A stretch of DNA of 64,000 bases from assembly GCA_027627225.1 (NCBI GenBank), contig CM051027.1:41601618-41665617 (forward strand), written 5' to 3'. The notes beneath the pieces are model-generated. The model did not search any database, had not been told where the DNA came from, and saw only the letters and a program-made list of their open reading frames with translations. This document shows, piece by piece, positions 36,347-48,179 of this stretch (its first letter is position 1; each line of letters begins with the position of its first letter). The translations under genes and the position numbers were made by a program. The DNA comes from Congeria kusceri. Lineage: Eukaryota; Mollusca; Bivalvia; Myida; Dreissenidae.

Positions 36347-38514
36347 AACATTGCAAAAGTGCTACATAAATTAGAAGAATACAATATCAGAGTTAATCCT
36401 GACAAATGTCAATTCTTCCAAAAAAAATAGAGTTCTGCGGCCATGAAGTCGATGAAAATGGTTTACACAAAACTGAAGACAAAGTTAATGCGATAGTTAA
36501 CGCGCCAGAAATTACCAATGTCAAAGATTTGAGAGCTTTTCTTGGATTAGTACAATATTACTCAAGATTCATGGCAAATCTCTCAACAGTGCTTTATCCG
36601 TTGCACCACTTACTAAAAAAAGATGTAAAGTGGAGTTGGACTGAAGAATGCAAAAGTGCTGTTAAAAGAGTGAACGAGATGATCACGTCAGACTTGGTTC
36701 TTATTAACTATGATCCGACATTACCATTAATGCTTGCGTGTGATGCAAGTGCATATGGCCTAGGAGCAGTTTTGAGTCACAAATTATCGGATGGATCAGA
36801 AAGACCAATAGCGTTTGCTTCGCGAACTCTCAACTCAGCTGAGAAGAACTATAGTCAAATAGACAAAGAAGCTACAGCTCTTGTGTGGGGTGTGAAAAAG
36901 TTTAACATATATTTGTACGGAACCACATTCACACTTATAACGGATCACAAGCCACTTTTGTCAATATTAAACCCAACGAAGGGAATAACTTCCACTACTG
37001 GTGCAAGATTACAAAGATATGCTTTATTCTTGGCAGGATATGTGTATGATATACAATTCAAGAACACTAAAGCTCATGGAAACTGTGACAGCCTTTCTAG
37101 GTTACCATTGAATGAAACTGAAGTAAATAATCTGGATGCAACAGAAGCGTTTCTGAATTCTATGATTGAGAATCTTCCAGTTACCTGTTCCCAAATAGCA
37201 AATGCTACAAGATATGACCCAGTCTTATCAGAAGTGTATGAAATGGTATCCAATGGAAGGAGTGAAATGGATACGTATGTGGTCAAAAATGAACTCAAAC
37301 CGTACATACAAAGACAAAATGAACTTTCTCTACATCAAGGTTGTATTATGTGGGGTTTCAGAGTCATTATTCCTGCAGCGTTACGCAGAAAGGTGATTGA
37401 AGAACTCCATGAAGGGCACATAGGTGTGGTGAAAATGAAGTCGTTGGCTAGAAGTTATGTATGGTGGCCCAATTTGGACTTTGAGTTGGAAAACGTGACC
37501 AAAAGATGTTCTGGTTGTATGGCCAACAAGCCTAGCCCTCCAGAAGCACCCATCCATCCGTGGGAATACCCTACAAAGCCATGGTCAAGAGTACATATTG
37601 ATTTCGCGGGGCCATTTCAAGGATATATGTACCTAGTTCTGGTTGATGCATACTCAAAATGGCCCATTGTCAAGGTAATGAAAAAGACTACAGCCGTGCA
37701 TACTAGAGAAGTGATAAGGGCTATATTTGCAGATTTTGGAGTATGTCAAGAAATTGTAAGTGACAATGGTCCGCAGTTTGTCAGTGAATCATTCAAACAT
37801 TTTCTGAACATGAATGGTGTGAAACATATTCGCAGCGCACCATATCACCCTAGAACAAACGGATTGGCGGAGAAATTTGTTCAGACCATGAAACAGGCCC
37901 TTAAGGCGGCTAAGAACGATCAAGGAACAATTCAGACAAAGGTTTCGAAATTTTTGATACAGTACCGTAATACGGAACATTCTACCACAAAAGAGACCCC
38001 AGCAAAGTTGTTTATAGGACGCTCCCTGGTGACCAGACTGGATCAAGTGAAACCAAGTCTTAGAAGTCGCGTCGAAAGGGAACAATCAAAGATGGTTCGC
38101 TTGAGTAACAATCGGCTCTTCGAAATTGGTGAACATGTTGCAGTTCGCGATTACAGAGTGGGATGTGAAAAATGGACATCTGCTGTCATATACGCGAAAA
38201 CAGGTCCGGTCTCTTATGAGGTGGAAATCGAGCCTGGAGTCGTCTGGCGCAGACACACAGACCAAATTCGTGCATCGTCGGAAAATATTCCAATATCGCG
38301 TCCGATCGTATCCATCGATTTACCAGTTAATAAGCCAATTAACACAAGTACAGTTCCAGAATTTGTTCCAGATTCGAATTCTCAAGTTATCAGTCCACAG
38401 GCAAAACGTACTGAGACAACAGTGTTGACTCCATGCAGACCGCCAGAATCATCATCAATCCGGCGCTATCCATTGAGGGAGAGGAAGAAGCCAGATAAAT
38501 TAGATCTGTGATTA
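36347..38514 (+). pseudogene. gag-pol: RT end, RNase H and integrase part of the LTR retrotransposon
   Basis: After the stop, RT coding continues to the run of eight A (36420-36427). There the frame moves by -1, as expected from loss of one A. The next open frame (36406-38511, 701 residues, no natural start) contains the RT connection (EFCGHEVDENGL), RNase H (D113, E155, D180), an integrase zinc-binding domain (H335, H338, C368, C371) and an integrase core with D399, D453 and E489. A basic, Pro-rich tail ends at TGA 38512-38514. All visible catalytic residues of these domains are kept, so the copy has two lesions in an otherwise preserved polyprotein. Confidence 0.9.
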
Positions 38515-38763
38515 CTTGTGCTTAAAAGGGACATAATAATGCCCTGGGTAATCAAGAACTCTAGTCAAATGTTTCAAGTTCTTAATTTTAGTTGTTTTTT
38601 TTTTTTTTGTTCGACATGTAATAGATATTAGACAGTGCATCATGCTTTAAAGACAAATCTCAGGAGGGTTGTCTTTAAGACATTCAAACAAACTAAATTA
38701 TGTTAACTGCTATGATTAATTTGAAATTTAGTAAGTTTTATCTCTTATAACGGGGAAGGTATG

Positions 38764-38912
38764 TGTCATGTATTGTAGGGGTTTTATACCATACCTATAG
38801 ATATAGTTGTTTGCAACCTACGGGTGTGATAGTAGGAAATTATACTATCAATAAATCTTAAAACGAGTTCCTGTTATTTGCTTGTTATCCTCCTAGACTC
38901 GGATACACAGCA
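38764..38912 (+). repeat. 3' LTR (149 bp)
   Basis: Identical to 34211-34359. It is followed by target duplication ACAAC at 38913-38917. The purine-rich tract is just upstream at 38752-38759. Confidence 0.95.
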
Positions 38913-39060
38913 ACAACGGGCGATCACAAAAGCTCACCATGAGCACTTTGTGCTCAGGTGAGCTAAAAATGTAGTCTTTATCATGATAATGGTCCAAATT
39001 GTTGACGCTATACGGACGCGTCCGGAGAGGTCCCCTATACCAATAGCTCACCGAGCACTT

Positions 39061-40317
39061 GATTTATTACTTACAAAAATGATATAACACAACATTAACT
39101 TAATCACTGCATGATAACCATGACATTAATACCAATAATAGTATCATTAAAAGGCAGTGTTTATCATATAAAAACTATTGTTAACTTGAAAATGCTCACA
39201 TTTAAACACAGTAGAGTAGGCCTACGTCAGATATTGCTGGACAGGGGCCATATTATATGTATAACAGCATGTAATGAAGTGAAAACAAACTAAATATATC
39301 TTATAAATAAATCAATATACACCAATGAAATTTGTTAATTATAATATTGACATATAATTATAAATGTGTATTTAATACAATGATTCTAAGATCTTAATTT
39401 GTTTTACTGAGTATTTTCTTCTGACTTTAAGTATTGCATGATGTATAAAATAACAGAGAGCAGATCATATGAATCATACGCTTATATTCAACTTTAAAAA
39501 AAAATGCTTTTTGGAAAAATCGGGTCGGCGGATCAGAGAACCAAGAAATAAGAAAAACTCTCGCCTTAGTGTTGATAACCATTTTTTTCCAATACAGTGG
39601 TACCGGTCATGTTTTATTTCACACTTACAGATGTACAAGATTAAGTTAACTAATTAAATCAAGTTTGATTGAGTCGCACCAACAATTACACTTGATATGA
39701 TGTTGCGGGGGTCTTGCGCTTTGTTTATACACCTATTGTTTTCGATGCCACATCGGTGCCACTTAATGCCAATGAATATAGTTTCTTCACAACCCTTGCC
39801 ATCAGTTGACAGAGAATCGCACCTTTATTTCGAAACAATGCCGCGTGGCACTACCACTGTGAGCTTAATTGGCACGAACGATATTACAACTCTTTTTCAT
39901 TGTTACGTTATTGCCAAAATAGCTCATCATCGGATATTGATTTTATCGGTTACCATGACTTTACGGACAGTCTGGAGACGGGGCTGTTTTATTTCCAGGT
40001 TGTAAAAAATATGTGCATTGATGTTTATGACATGCAAAAAAGGAATACAAAACAGACAACACTTCACTTTTAACTTCCACATTTAAGAAGTGGTCCGGCA
40101 CATTACTCAAAACACCTTAAATCGGCCAAAATAGTGGTACCCGTAATATTTTGTCGGGTTTGTCCATCTGAAATAGATTGGGTTTGAAATAGACCCATTT
40201 AATAGTCTAGATATTTCTTCATTTTATGGAACCAATACTCTTTAGTTAGGAAAACTATTATCAAAAGTGAACTAGAATTTGGTAAGTTTGACAACAGACA
40301 AAGCTTGATCAAAATAC
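39061..40317. other. Intergenic sequence, nothing recognised
   Basis: AT-rich sequence between minisatellite elements. Open frames up to 102 codons (39697-40005) show no recognisable domain. Confidence 0.4.
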
Positions 40318-40580
40318 AACAAGAGGGTCATGATGTCCCAAAGCGCTCACCTCAGTACCGGCAAAGACGAAGGCCATACTGTGTTGACAGATTTCAACAT
40401 TAAAGTATTTGAAGAATACACATGTATGCGCAGAGGGGGTTAGGATCGGTTTGATTTTATGCACTGGTCAGTGCAATGGGCTATGGAGGAGCGGTGTTTT
40501 TCCTCATGGTTCTCATATCATTTTTTCCAACATTCTGCTCTGACTATTTCACGAAGTCAGTGACAGTTCTGCCAAAGAAA
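40318..40580 (+). mobile_element. 5' fragment of a minisatellite element
   Basis: ACAAGAGGGTCATGATGTCCC and the following 250 bp (CATACTGT, GCAGAGGGGG, GGTGTTTTTCCTCATGGTTCTC, AAGTCAGTGACA) match the start of the full element at 60092. There is no core or 3' hairpin here, so it is truncated. Confidence 0.7.
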
Positions 40581-42639
40581 AAAACAGATAATATATATTC
40601 AATATCTTTTGAAAATATGTTTTAAATGCGTTTAACTAATAAACAAAACTAATTATTTCTGATTGTTTAAGCATTATAACATAAAAACGTAACATTTATA
40701 TGTATGCGTTTTTTAATTCAAATTAGGAACTGGATTCCCTCTTTGACGAGTTCGGCCTTAGTGCAGAAACTGGCCCACGTGCCAGAGAGATAGTTAAATT
40801 CCAGAGGAAGAATCCAGTAGCGAAGAATGGGGTTGTGACGATCAGCCTTCTGGAATAAACATAGACCAAGCAGTGGCATGTTATGTTGACTCCAATGAAA
40901 CGACATCCCTTATTTCATCTGCGTCTGAGTCTGAATCCGACGACATGAGCTGCCTGGCTAAACCCAAATGTGCATGCAAAATTAACTGTTTAGATCAGTT
41001 CATCAGAAACCGCATTGAAGATCACATTTTGTCATTAAGAGAAATGGAAAAGAATGAACAAGAAATGTTCGTTATTTGATCACTGCAAAAAATAGGTTCG
41101 TCGGAAACAAAAAATGGAAAACGAAAAAGAATCAGATATTGGTTCATCTTTGATGGCAAAGTAGTATGCCTTTCTATTTTTTGCCATATAAATGACATTG
41201 GTAAAAATACTTTATCGTCTTAGCAACAGCACCTGAACAAAAACGGCATCACGCCACGCGTCCATGGAAATTTGGGAAGAAAACCCCACAATGCTTTGCA
41301 ATATGCCGATGTTAAATATTGCGTTGACTTTCTGATTCATTTTGCCGAATTACACGGACTACCTATGCCTGCAGCACCAAAGGGCCACGACGCAGGGCCA
41401 CCTATAATGTTGCCTGCAAACCTGACAAGTCAACATTCACCGGGAATACGTTGAAGCATGCCAGGAAGCCAACTATAGGACACTTGGTTTGAGTTTAAGA
41501 GCGTGTGGAGAAGCTGCATTCCTCACATAAAGATAACTTCCCCAAAGGATGACGTTTGCCAAAAATGCGAACTAATTCGGAAAACAATTAGTGATGCAAG
41601 AAGTGAATCGGAAAAGCGAGATGCAGCTGTGACTTTAAAGCTCCACATAGAGGTACAATTTAGTGTTATTACTGAGTACAGATCGCTGTTTCCCTGCAGT
41701 AAAATGTAATTTTTACCTTCAAAATGTTCGTTTTTATTTCATGTGTTCTATGTGCGTATTGCATGTGCTAAGTATTAAAAATATCAGCTATATAGTATAT
41801 GTTGTTTAAATAATTGTAAAAGGATTAACAAGTTAAAGTAGGAATTGAAATATAACAAAACAAGAAGGGAACTTATTTTGGTTTTACTCAAGATGTTTCA
41901 GTATTATGGACCCACGTGTTTATCGTTACATTAAATGTTTGAAGTCTTCATAATACATGTGTTTTCGTTAATACATTATTAATATATTGTCCATTTTCTG
42001 TGCCCGTCATGGAATTGATGTTGTACATTTAAAGTCATCGTTTCATGCAGGATGCACAGACAGAGCGGGACGCCTACAGACTATCAGTAGTAGAGGCTCA
42101 AGCGGAAATGGCTGACCGTCCTATTCCAACAGGCGAGGTGCCTCCGATGTCCACAATATTGCAAAATGTGCACTATACTTTTGACTACAGACAATCTGTG
42201 TCGTTGCCACATCATTGCAGACATATGGGGCCACTCTATTTTCTGACAGGCAGAAAAATTCAGATATTTGGTGTTCGTGTCGACTCAGTCAACACACAAT
42301 ACAATTACCTGATCGACGAACATCAATCGATAGGTATATAGTTTTATGTCACACATAGTAATTAAGAAATACTTTTCGTATTATCGTTGTTAATCGGCTA
42401 ATAAACAACGATTTGAAGTTCTGATGCGTATGAATTAAACCACGAGGGCGTATAAGCGATAATGCGAATATTATTTCGATTCTAACATGACTTGACAACA
42501 TTTTATGCAATTACAAAGCGAACTATATTTTACATTATCTGTTCGGGTTTTTTATAGGTATTTATAAAACGGTGAATTTTGTTCATTGTCCATAAAAAAC
42601 TCTGCGCGTGTCATGTTAAAATATGTTTTCACATTTAAA

Positions 42640-42775
42640 TTTAATGACTAACTAACTAACAAAGTAACTAACTAAATAAAAACTAAGTAACTAAAAACTT
42701 ACCAACTAACTTACTAACTAGCTAATTAACTACATGTAACTCACTCGCTCGCTCACTCACTGACTCAATATTAAT
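42640..42775. repeat. Degenerate (CTAA)n/(CTCA)n tetranucleotide repeat in intron 2
   Basis: Repeated ACTAACTAACTAA, turning to CGCTCGCTCACTCACTGACTCA near 42745. Confidence 0.85.
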
Positions 42776-43235
42776 AACAAACTTATTAACGTTTTATTGA
42801 CTGGTTTTAAGGACCTGACGGATCAAACACACACGGACCAGACAGCATGATTAGTATGCTGCATGACTGTCTCTATCGCCACGGACTAGGAGAACGGAGA
42901 TGCGTTATGCATGCTGACAACTGCGGAGGTATGTACACTAGATAATAATATTTTTGCCACTGTCATGCATGTTTAAATTAATTAATATCGATAAACATAA
43001 AGCATCCTTAATATTTTTATTCATACCTCTAACCGTAAAACATTTAAAGAATACATTAAAAAATAAATGTATTGCATAATTCACTGTATTGCAGGGCAAA
43101 ACAAGAACAGATACCTGCTAGCCTACCTGTCATGGCGAATCCATGTCGGGTTGCATCAAGAGATTGTCTTACTGATGCAGATTCCCGGACATACAAGGTA
43201 CACGGCATTTATCAACCAAATACTTATATATTATA

Positions 43236-43706
43236 GGTTACAGTATACTAAATATTTCAGGTGTGCAATGCTATACTCTCTAAATAAATCAACACCATTT
43301 ATTTGAAGACACAATTTTCTGTATAGTCACTTGCCATGACTTTATTTTTGAATATTTCTTTGTACGTGTGGTAGGAAAAACATTGTTGTGTACTAAAAAT
43401 TCACTGTTTCGCTTGAAGGTTGGAGACTACATGACGAGACTTTGACAGTTGGCAGTATACCTTCAACTGGAGAGTAGCCGGTAAAAAGATGGCCGTAAAA
43501 CAGTGAACTTTGATTCGCGTCGAGTTCTTTCTTACATATCACATGACCTATCTTTTTTATTGTCTAAATCAATTCGGCTCGGAATGCTCTTTAAGAAAAG
43601 GTATGGTTATGAGGGTCTCTACGCGCAAAATGTTGAGTTTATTTTTTGTTGAATTTATTGCTTTTACATTGAATTTGTTAAGGAAATCTTTTAGTATATT
43701 GTGACC
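43236..43706. mobile_element. 471-bp MITE, copy 2 (in intron 4)
   Basis: Same termini as 8730-9200 (GGTTACAGTATAC, GTATATTGTGACC), flanked by TATA(G) at 43232-43236 and 43707-43711. The full length reads identical to copy 1. It lies wholly inside the 43198-43771 intron and leaves the splice sites intact. Confidence 0.85.
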
Positions 43707-44422
43707 TATAGCGGTATGTTTTGTTCAATTAGAATATTTGAAATAATAGTTGCTATTGAACTGTTTCATAGGTGCCTAGTGGACGGACGATTTGGACACA
43801 TCAAGCGTCTGTTTCAAAGGGGAGACTGCGACAGCTTATCTCAGCTGTGCGAGATTGTGGACCAGTCTGCAACAAGCAACGTGCCCGTCACATTTCAGAC
43901 GGACGCGGACAATCCAAGTTGGAGATGGTAAGTTCGTAAGAAGAGTATTGTAATTTGTATACGGTATTTATTTTCTAAACTTTCTGTACAGTGTATATGA
44001 GGCTAAAAGTAAAGATCCGTCTTCAATAGCACATTGCAATAGGTAATATGAACTCGTATTTTTAATAATTGACTTCAACACGAATAAATATTAATTATAA
44101 TGTGTGCTTAAATTGAAGGTATGACTGGAAGACGTTTTTGCAACAACACTTCCTACCGGTCAGAGGTATTCAAAAGTACCATTCCTTCCGAATTATTTTG
44201 TCGGACAAATCGGCGGTTTTCGTCAAAGAACGAAGTACATCGGAAGAAATTCGCGTTAACATTGTGAAACGTGGAGTTTCAATTACTGTCAATGATGCCC
44301 CACAACAGCTGGAGCCTGCAGGACTGACGGTGGCCAGGCAACGGTACCTGTACAAACACGTTTGTCTGTACGTCCGACCGGAATTTCAAGACGTCACGTG
44401 TCCTGGAGAGTCAGAGGAATGA

Positions 44423-45379
44423 GTTTTGCAACAGTCTAAGGACTCATAAACTGTTGTTGTTTTGTGTTTAAGGAAAAATAATTCCTGGCATTAATTCTGT
44501 GAATTATAAAACATGTTCATTGTACCATACATTATGTTTATTATTACTGCTAGTTTGTAATGGAATTAACTTTGCAGTATATTTGGAAATGTATGTGACA
44601 CTGCTATCGGACGCACACGTTATTTATTGTGTTAAAATATTTAGTTTTTCAGTCGTTGTGAACATACTTAATTTCATGTAAAAGGATTATTTCATCGTTA
44701 GCAATGACTTTATTGTAATATTATCAAAATGAGACGTTGCATATCGTTATAACGTTAATGACGTTATTTTCAAAAAAATTCTACCTGAATTCAACGGCTC
44801 GTAGCTTCTTTAATAATCATTTGAAAAATGTGCGGTAATTGGTGTTATGTGCAGAATGAAAAATACTTTAATTTCAAAACAAAATCGAAATTTTTTGCCA
44901 GAAAGACCCCAAATCGCATGTCGCCGGCCATATGCCTTCAAACTTTGTGTACACATACATGTACATTCCACTGATAAACTATCATGAAAACAATCAAATG
45001 ATCATGATAATTGCGAATAAAATGAAATTTTTGTCTGAAAAAGTTTTTTTAAATTTTACATGATAGTTATTTCACTTGTTATCAAGTAGATTCATTAAGT
45101 CAGTGACATAGCTGCCGAGACAATGACCCGTGTATTACTTCATTAATTGGTACGCACTTTGATTACGTAATTGTGCCACATGTTATTTTAAAATTAGGAC
45201 CTATATAAACATTTTAAAAGTAATAAAGTGTAAATGACCACTATGTAACTAGTATTAACCACTATCAAATACATCGTGAGCCTCGTTTTTGATTCGCCGA
45301 TAAATTATTGTGTCGTGATAATCTCTAATAAAGGGAGTGTGAAACTCGTCTATTTGTGAAGTTCAACAGTGTATTTGGA
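44423..45379. other. Intergenic sequence downstream of the DNCGGQNKN gene
   Basis: AT-rich, no gene recognised. No AATAAA occurs in the first 400 bp. Confidence 0.4.
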
Positions 45380-45530
45380 AAAATTCAATTTCAATAGGAG
45401 CCATAACTCTGTCAACATTTAGTGGTTTGTAACAAAAGAAACATTAATTTCAATAGGACCAATAACTCTGTCAACATTTAGAGGTTTGTAACAAAGTCGA
45501 ACCTGACCTGTATTTTATGGTATTACATCT

Positions 45531-46436
45531 ACCGTAATTACCCTAAGTATTGGGACAACCTAAATATTGGGACACCCCTAATTTTTGGAAAAATAATTAT
45601 TTTACGCCCCTTAATATTGGGACACATTTGAAAGTTGAATTATTTCCTGTCCCTCAATATTAGGACACCAAAATAACACCTTATGTTGTTACTGTATAAA
45701 CATTCAATACTGTGCCACTACGCAGGTTGCATAATGACTTGTGACACAGTATTTTGCGCATGTGTGTGTAGTACATTTTTATCGAGTGCACAGGGATTCT
45801 CTCCCATATGGCCATCACCCCCCCGAAGACTTGTTAGTTGGGTTACGGGCGACCCTGGGTCTTTTAGTGCCCCGTGTGAAGCACCTAGTACACTGCACCT
45901 CGGTTTAACGTCTCATGCGAAAGACGAGTTAGTAGGTTAGGGTGTAGCGGGGGCTCGAACCTGCGACCCCTGAGTTGTGAAGCCAGTGCGTTACCACTAG
46001 ACCAGGGATCCGCCTTTTGCGCTTGCTTATCTATACACCATAATATACACCATCAGGGGTATGTTTGCATGTAGTTGACCCGTGGTGCAAACTGTGTAGT
46101 CTACTGGGGCATGGTATTCTCAATTAAGCTTCTCAATTCATTATCATTAAGTCCCCAGCAAGAAATAATTGATCTTATAAACATCAGTCACCTAAAAATA
46201 TTCTTTCTAAGTATTAATAACTAAATATTCAATATATTTTAGTAAGTGATTATTATCCTAAAGAAATAAAAATAATCAATTGGTTCAATACATAGTTAAT
46301 GCAGAATGGATTGTATCATATATTGCCCTAAATTTTGGGACACAATTTCGAGAATTATTTTTGTATGTCCCTTAAAATAGGGACAATAAATTTTGTAATT
46401 ATTTTTAAGTGTCCCAATACGTAGGGTAAATAAGGT
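45531..46436. mobile_element. Non-autonomous TIR element (TATTGGGACA type) carrying a tRNA-SINE
   Basis: The left end, ACCGTAATTACCCTAAGTAT then TGGGACA, mirrors the right end TGTCCCAATACGTAGGGTAA then ATAAGGT, with about three mismatches. Subterminal copies of TATTGGGACAC repeat on both sides (45565-45667, 46330-46385). The interior 45780-46015 is a SINE read on the minus strand. No transposase was seen. Confidence 0.65.
45780..46015 (-). mobile_element. tRNA-derived SINE
   Basis: On the minus strand the head (46015-45945) has A-box TGGTCTAGTGG and B-box GGTTCGAGCCC. The body follows with AGACGTTAAACCGAGGTGC and GGGCACTAAAAGACCC. The tRNA stems do not fully pair, so it is not a tRNA gene. 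Confidence 0.65.
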
Positions 46437-47160
46437 ATGTACCAAAATAATTTAAATGTGTGGAACCTTTTTTGAGTTATTGTCCTGAAACCGTGTTTTT
46501 AGGGAATTTAAGTCAAAAGGGACCATAACTCTGTAAAAATTTAGTGTTTTGTAACCACAGTAGAACTTGACCTGTATTTTATTATGCTACATATGTGTAC
46601 CAAAAACTATTTTAATATGTCAAGCCTTTCTTGAGTTATTGTCAGAAACCATGCTTTTAGGGAATTTAAGTCAAAAATGGGCCATGACTGTCAACATTTA
46701 GTGATTTGTAACCACAGTTGAACATGACCTGTATTTTATGATGCTACACATGTGTACCAACAATTAATTGAATATGTCAAGCCATTCTTGAGTGATCGTC
46801 TGGAAACCATGTCTTTAGGGAATTTAAGTCGAAAAGGGGCCATAACTCTGTCAAAATTTAGTGGTTTGTAACCAATGTCGAACTTGACCTGTGTTCTATG
46901 ATGCTACACGTGTACCAAAAATTATTTGAATATGTCAAGCCTTTCTTGAGTTACCATCCGGAAACCATGAACCCAACAGACCGACAAGCTCACTCCTTTA
47001 TATCCCTCTAAACTTCGTTTTAGGGGGTATAATTTAGTTAATTTTCACCAAGCTCTTTCAGAGATTTTTTAAGTAAATTAACGACGACGGACAACAACGA
47101 TGGATGACCACTAACGACAAAAACACACCCTAGAGTGTTTCATGCTCAAGTGAGCTAAAA

Positions 47161-48179
47161 ATCAGCAAAATCAATTAAATCAACAGCATTTTGTAAAATA
47201 AACATAAACAACATACTACTGTTAAAATATGAAGTCTCCATTTGTCCAAAGCTATAATTATCTTTAATATAACAAGCCTTTTAAAGCATTAGCCTTTTTA
47301 AGTGTTTTAAAACCTATCTTTTCCTTAAATGTAATTCAAAATTCCTTATCAAAGGTTTATCTTAACAGCTGATTACTGATTCAAGTATGCTCATTATGAA
47401 ATATCAGCAGAAATGATGCAAGTTATAATAGTAGTTAAATGGCAATCAAGCAATCAACAGTATATTGTCCACCATTTGAGAATCAAGCTATGGTGTACAC
47501 TTTTATATAACACTTATAGTTTCTCGGCCAAAGAGAACTGATTGGAAAAGAAAAACAGGGGACTCAGGGAAACTCATAACCATACAATTTCTCCTAGAAA
47601 TTCAACAACTACACATGTAGTTAGTAAAAGAAGCTCTAAAGTTAAAAGAAGAGAATGTTTATTTAGTGCTAGTAAATTAACATATTTGTTGCGATTAATA
47701 TTTGCAATACTATCACAAATTCTGCATATCCTAATTCTCTTGGATGAAATGATCAATGAGATCGTACAGATAACCTGGAGAAGAATCAGTATTAGTGTTG
47801 GTGATGCTTGTTCCCAAATCCAGTTTGTTTAATGTATTATTTACTATTATATATCAATATGTGTCATAATATGCTTGTTTGTCTGAATAAATACATTTAA
47901 ACTAACCTGTTGTTGTTTCTTCAGGCTTTACAAATATTACACTACAAACTAATTAAGCTAGATTTTCTCAGGCTTTTGAATTATAACACCACAAACAATT
48001 TAAGCTACATTTTGCATGTTTATTGTTTTATTTATTTAAGGACAAAAACATTCATTTATAGGACACGTTATATCATTTTGGTCAGCATGAAAATACTGTT
48101 TGTACTAAATTCTCTGTTTCTCTGGTATATGCATACACATCTGATTGGATGGAGGTCACTGGTCAGTTTTGTTTTGTAG
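47161..48179. other. Intergenic sequence, nothing recognised
   Basis: AT-rich. Open frames at 47542-47832 and 47910-48179 show no recognisable domain or splice context. Confidence 0.35.

Larger units (their letters stand above)
34211..38912 (+). mobile_element. Ty3/Gypsy LTR retrotransposon (Mag/Steamer-like), recent but defective
   Basis: The 4,702-bp element has 149-bp LTRs and the perfect 5-bp target duplication ACAAC (34206-34210 and 38913-38917). The LTRs run TG...CA and are identical base for base. A primer-binding-site-like TGGCGACGAGGATGGGAT starts 3 bp after the 5' LTR, and a purine run (GGGGAAGG) precedes the 3' LTR. Gag-pol would be about 1,320 codons in one frame, close to the single gag-pol frame of Steamer-type elements, but it is broken by a stop and a frameshift in the RT region. 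No envelope gene is present. It sits in the tail of minisatellite element B. The Mag/Steamer assignment is from recall of domain order and length. Confidence 0.9.
31194..38965 (+). mobile_element. Minisatellite element B, host of the LTR retrotransposon
   Basis: It starts AACAAGAGGGCCATGATGGC, with a second start-like AACAAGAGGGAAAAATGGC at 31246, possibly a further nested copy. The core is about nine units of some 160 bp with CATGTGACCCCC, AACAATCTTTGTAGAGGACC and GGGCCTTGCGGTTTCAGAGG (31320-34000). It ends with (CACG)n, GACGGACAAC and, beyond the LTR element, GGGCGATCACAAAAGCTCACC and the hairpin GAGCACTTTGTGCTCAGGTGAGC. The core is interrupted at about 32241-33465. Confidence 0.7.
30148..39060 (+). 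mobile_element. Outer minisatellite element A, split by nested insertions
   Basis: The 5' part is 30148-31195: ACAAGAGGGCTCACCCGAG, then units with CACAAACTGTG and GGGCCATAACTC. The 3' part is 38966-39060: ATGTAGTCTTTATCATGATAATGG, then CTCACCGAGCACTT. An uninterrupted relative at 22980-23110 reads straight across the junction (CAAGATTGAATAC|AAAATGTAGTC), which shows that 31196-38965 is an insertion. The terminal hairpin of A is cut off at 39060. Confidence 0.7.
40727..44422 (+). pseudogene. Six-exon DNCGGQNKN (DUF7869-like) gene with a degenerate first exon
   Basis: Exons: 40727-41652, 42051-42333, 42812-42928, 43095-43197, 43772-43927 and 44119-44422, all with GT/AG borders. Exon 1 holds KCACKINCLDQF, GNLGRKPHNAL and CIPHIKITSPKDDVCQKCE. 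It contains in-frame stops at 41077-41079 and 41219-41221 and a pair of compensating frameshifts between 41428 and 41500; its first 130 bp also change frame. Exons 2-6 join in phase without a stop, giving 320 residues: VHYTFDYRQSVSLPHH, GPLYFLTGRK, the hallmark HADNCGGQNKNRY across exons 3/4, MQIPGHTRCLVDGRFGHIKR and YDWKTFLQQHF. I know this as a lineage-expanded uncharacterised family in molluscs, cnidarians and fish. A DDE-like or transposon-derived role is suspected, not shown. Either a recent pseudogene or a gene reduced to its C-terminal half. Confidence 0.75.
45380..47160 (+). mobile_element. Minisatellite element interrupted by a TIR element
   Basis: Units of about 125 bp with GGGCCATAACTCTGTCAA, TTTAGTGGTTTGTAACCA and GACCTGTATTTTATGATGCTACA occur at 45390-45530 and 46437-46990. 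The tail is GACGACGGACAACAACGATGG and the hairpin-like end GTTTCATGCTCAAGTGAGCTAAA (47133-47156). The array is split by 45531-46436. Confidence 0.65.

Noticed and set aside
36344..36430. Programmed readthrough or -1 frameshift in the LTR element
   Set aside because: Both events fall inside the RT domain, not at a gag/pol border, so mutation is the simpler reading.
47542..48179. Two open frames of about 90 codons
   Set aside because: They are AT-rich, lack splice context and resemble no known domain.
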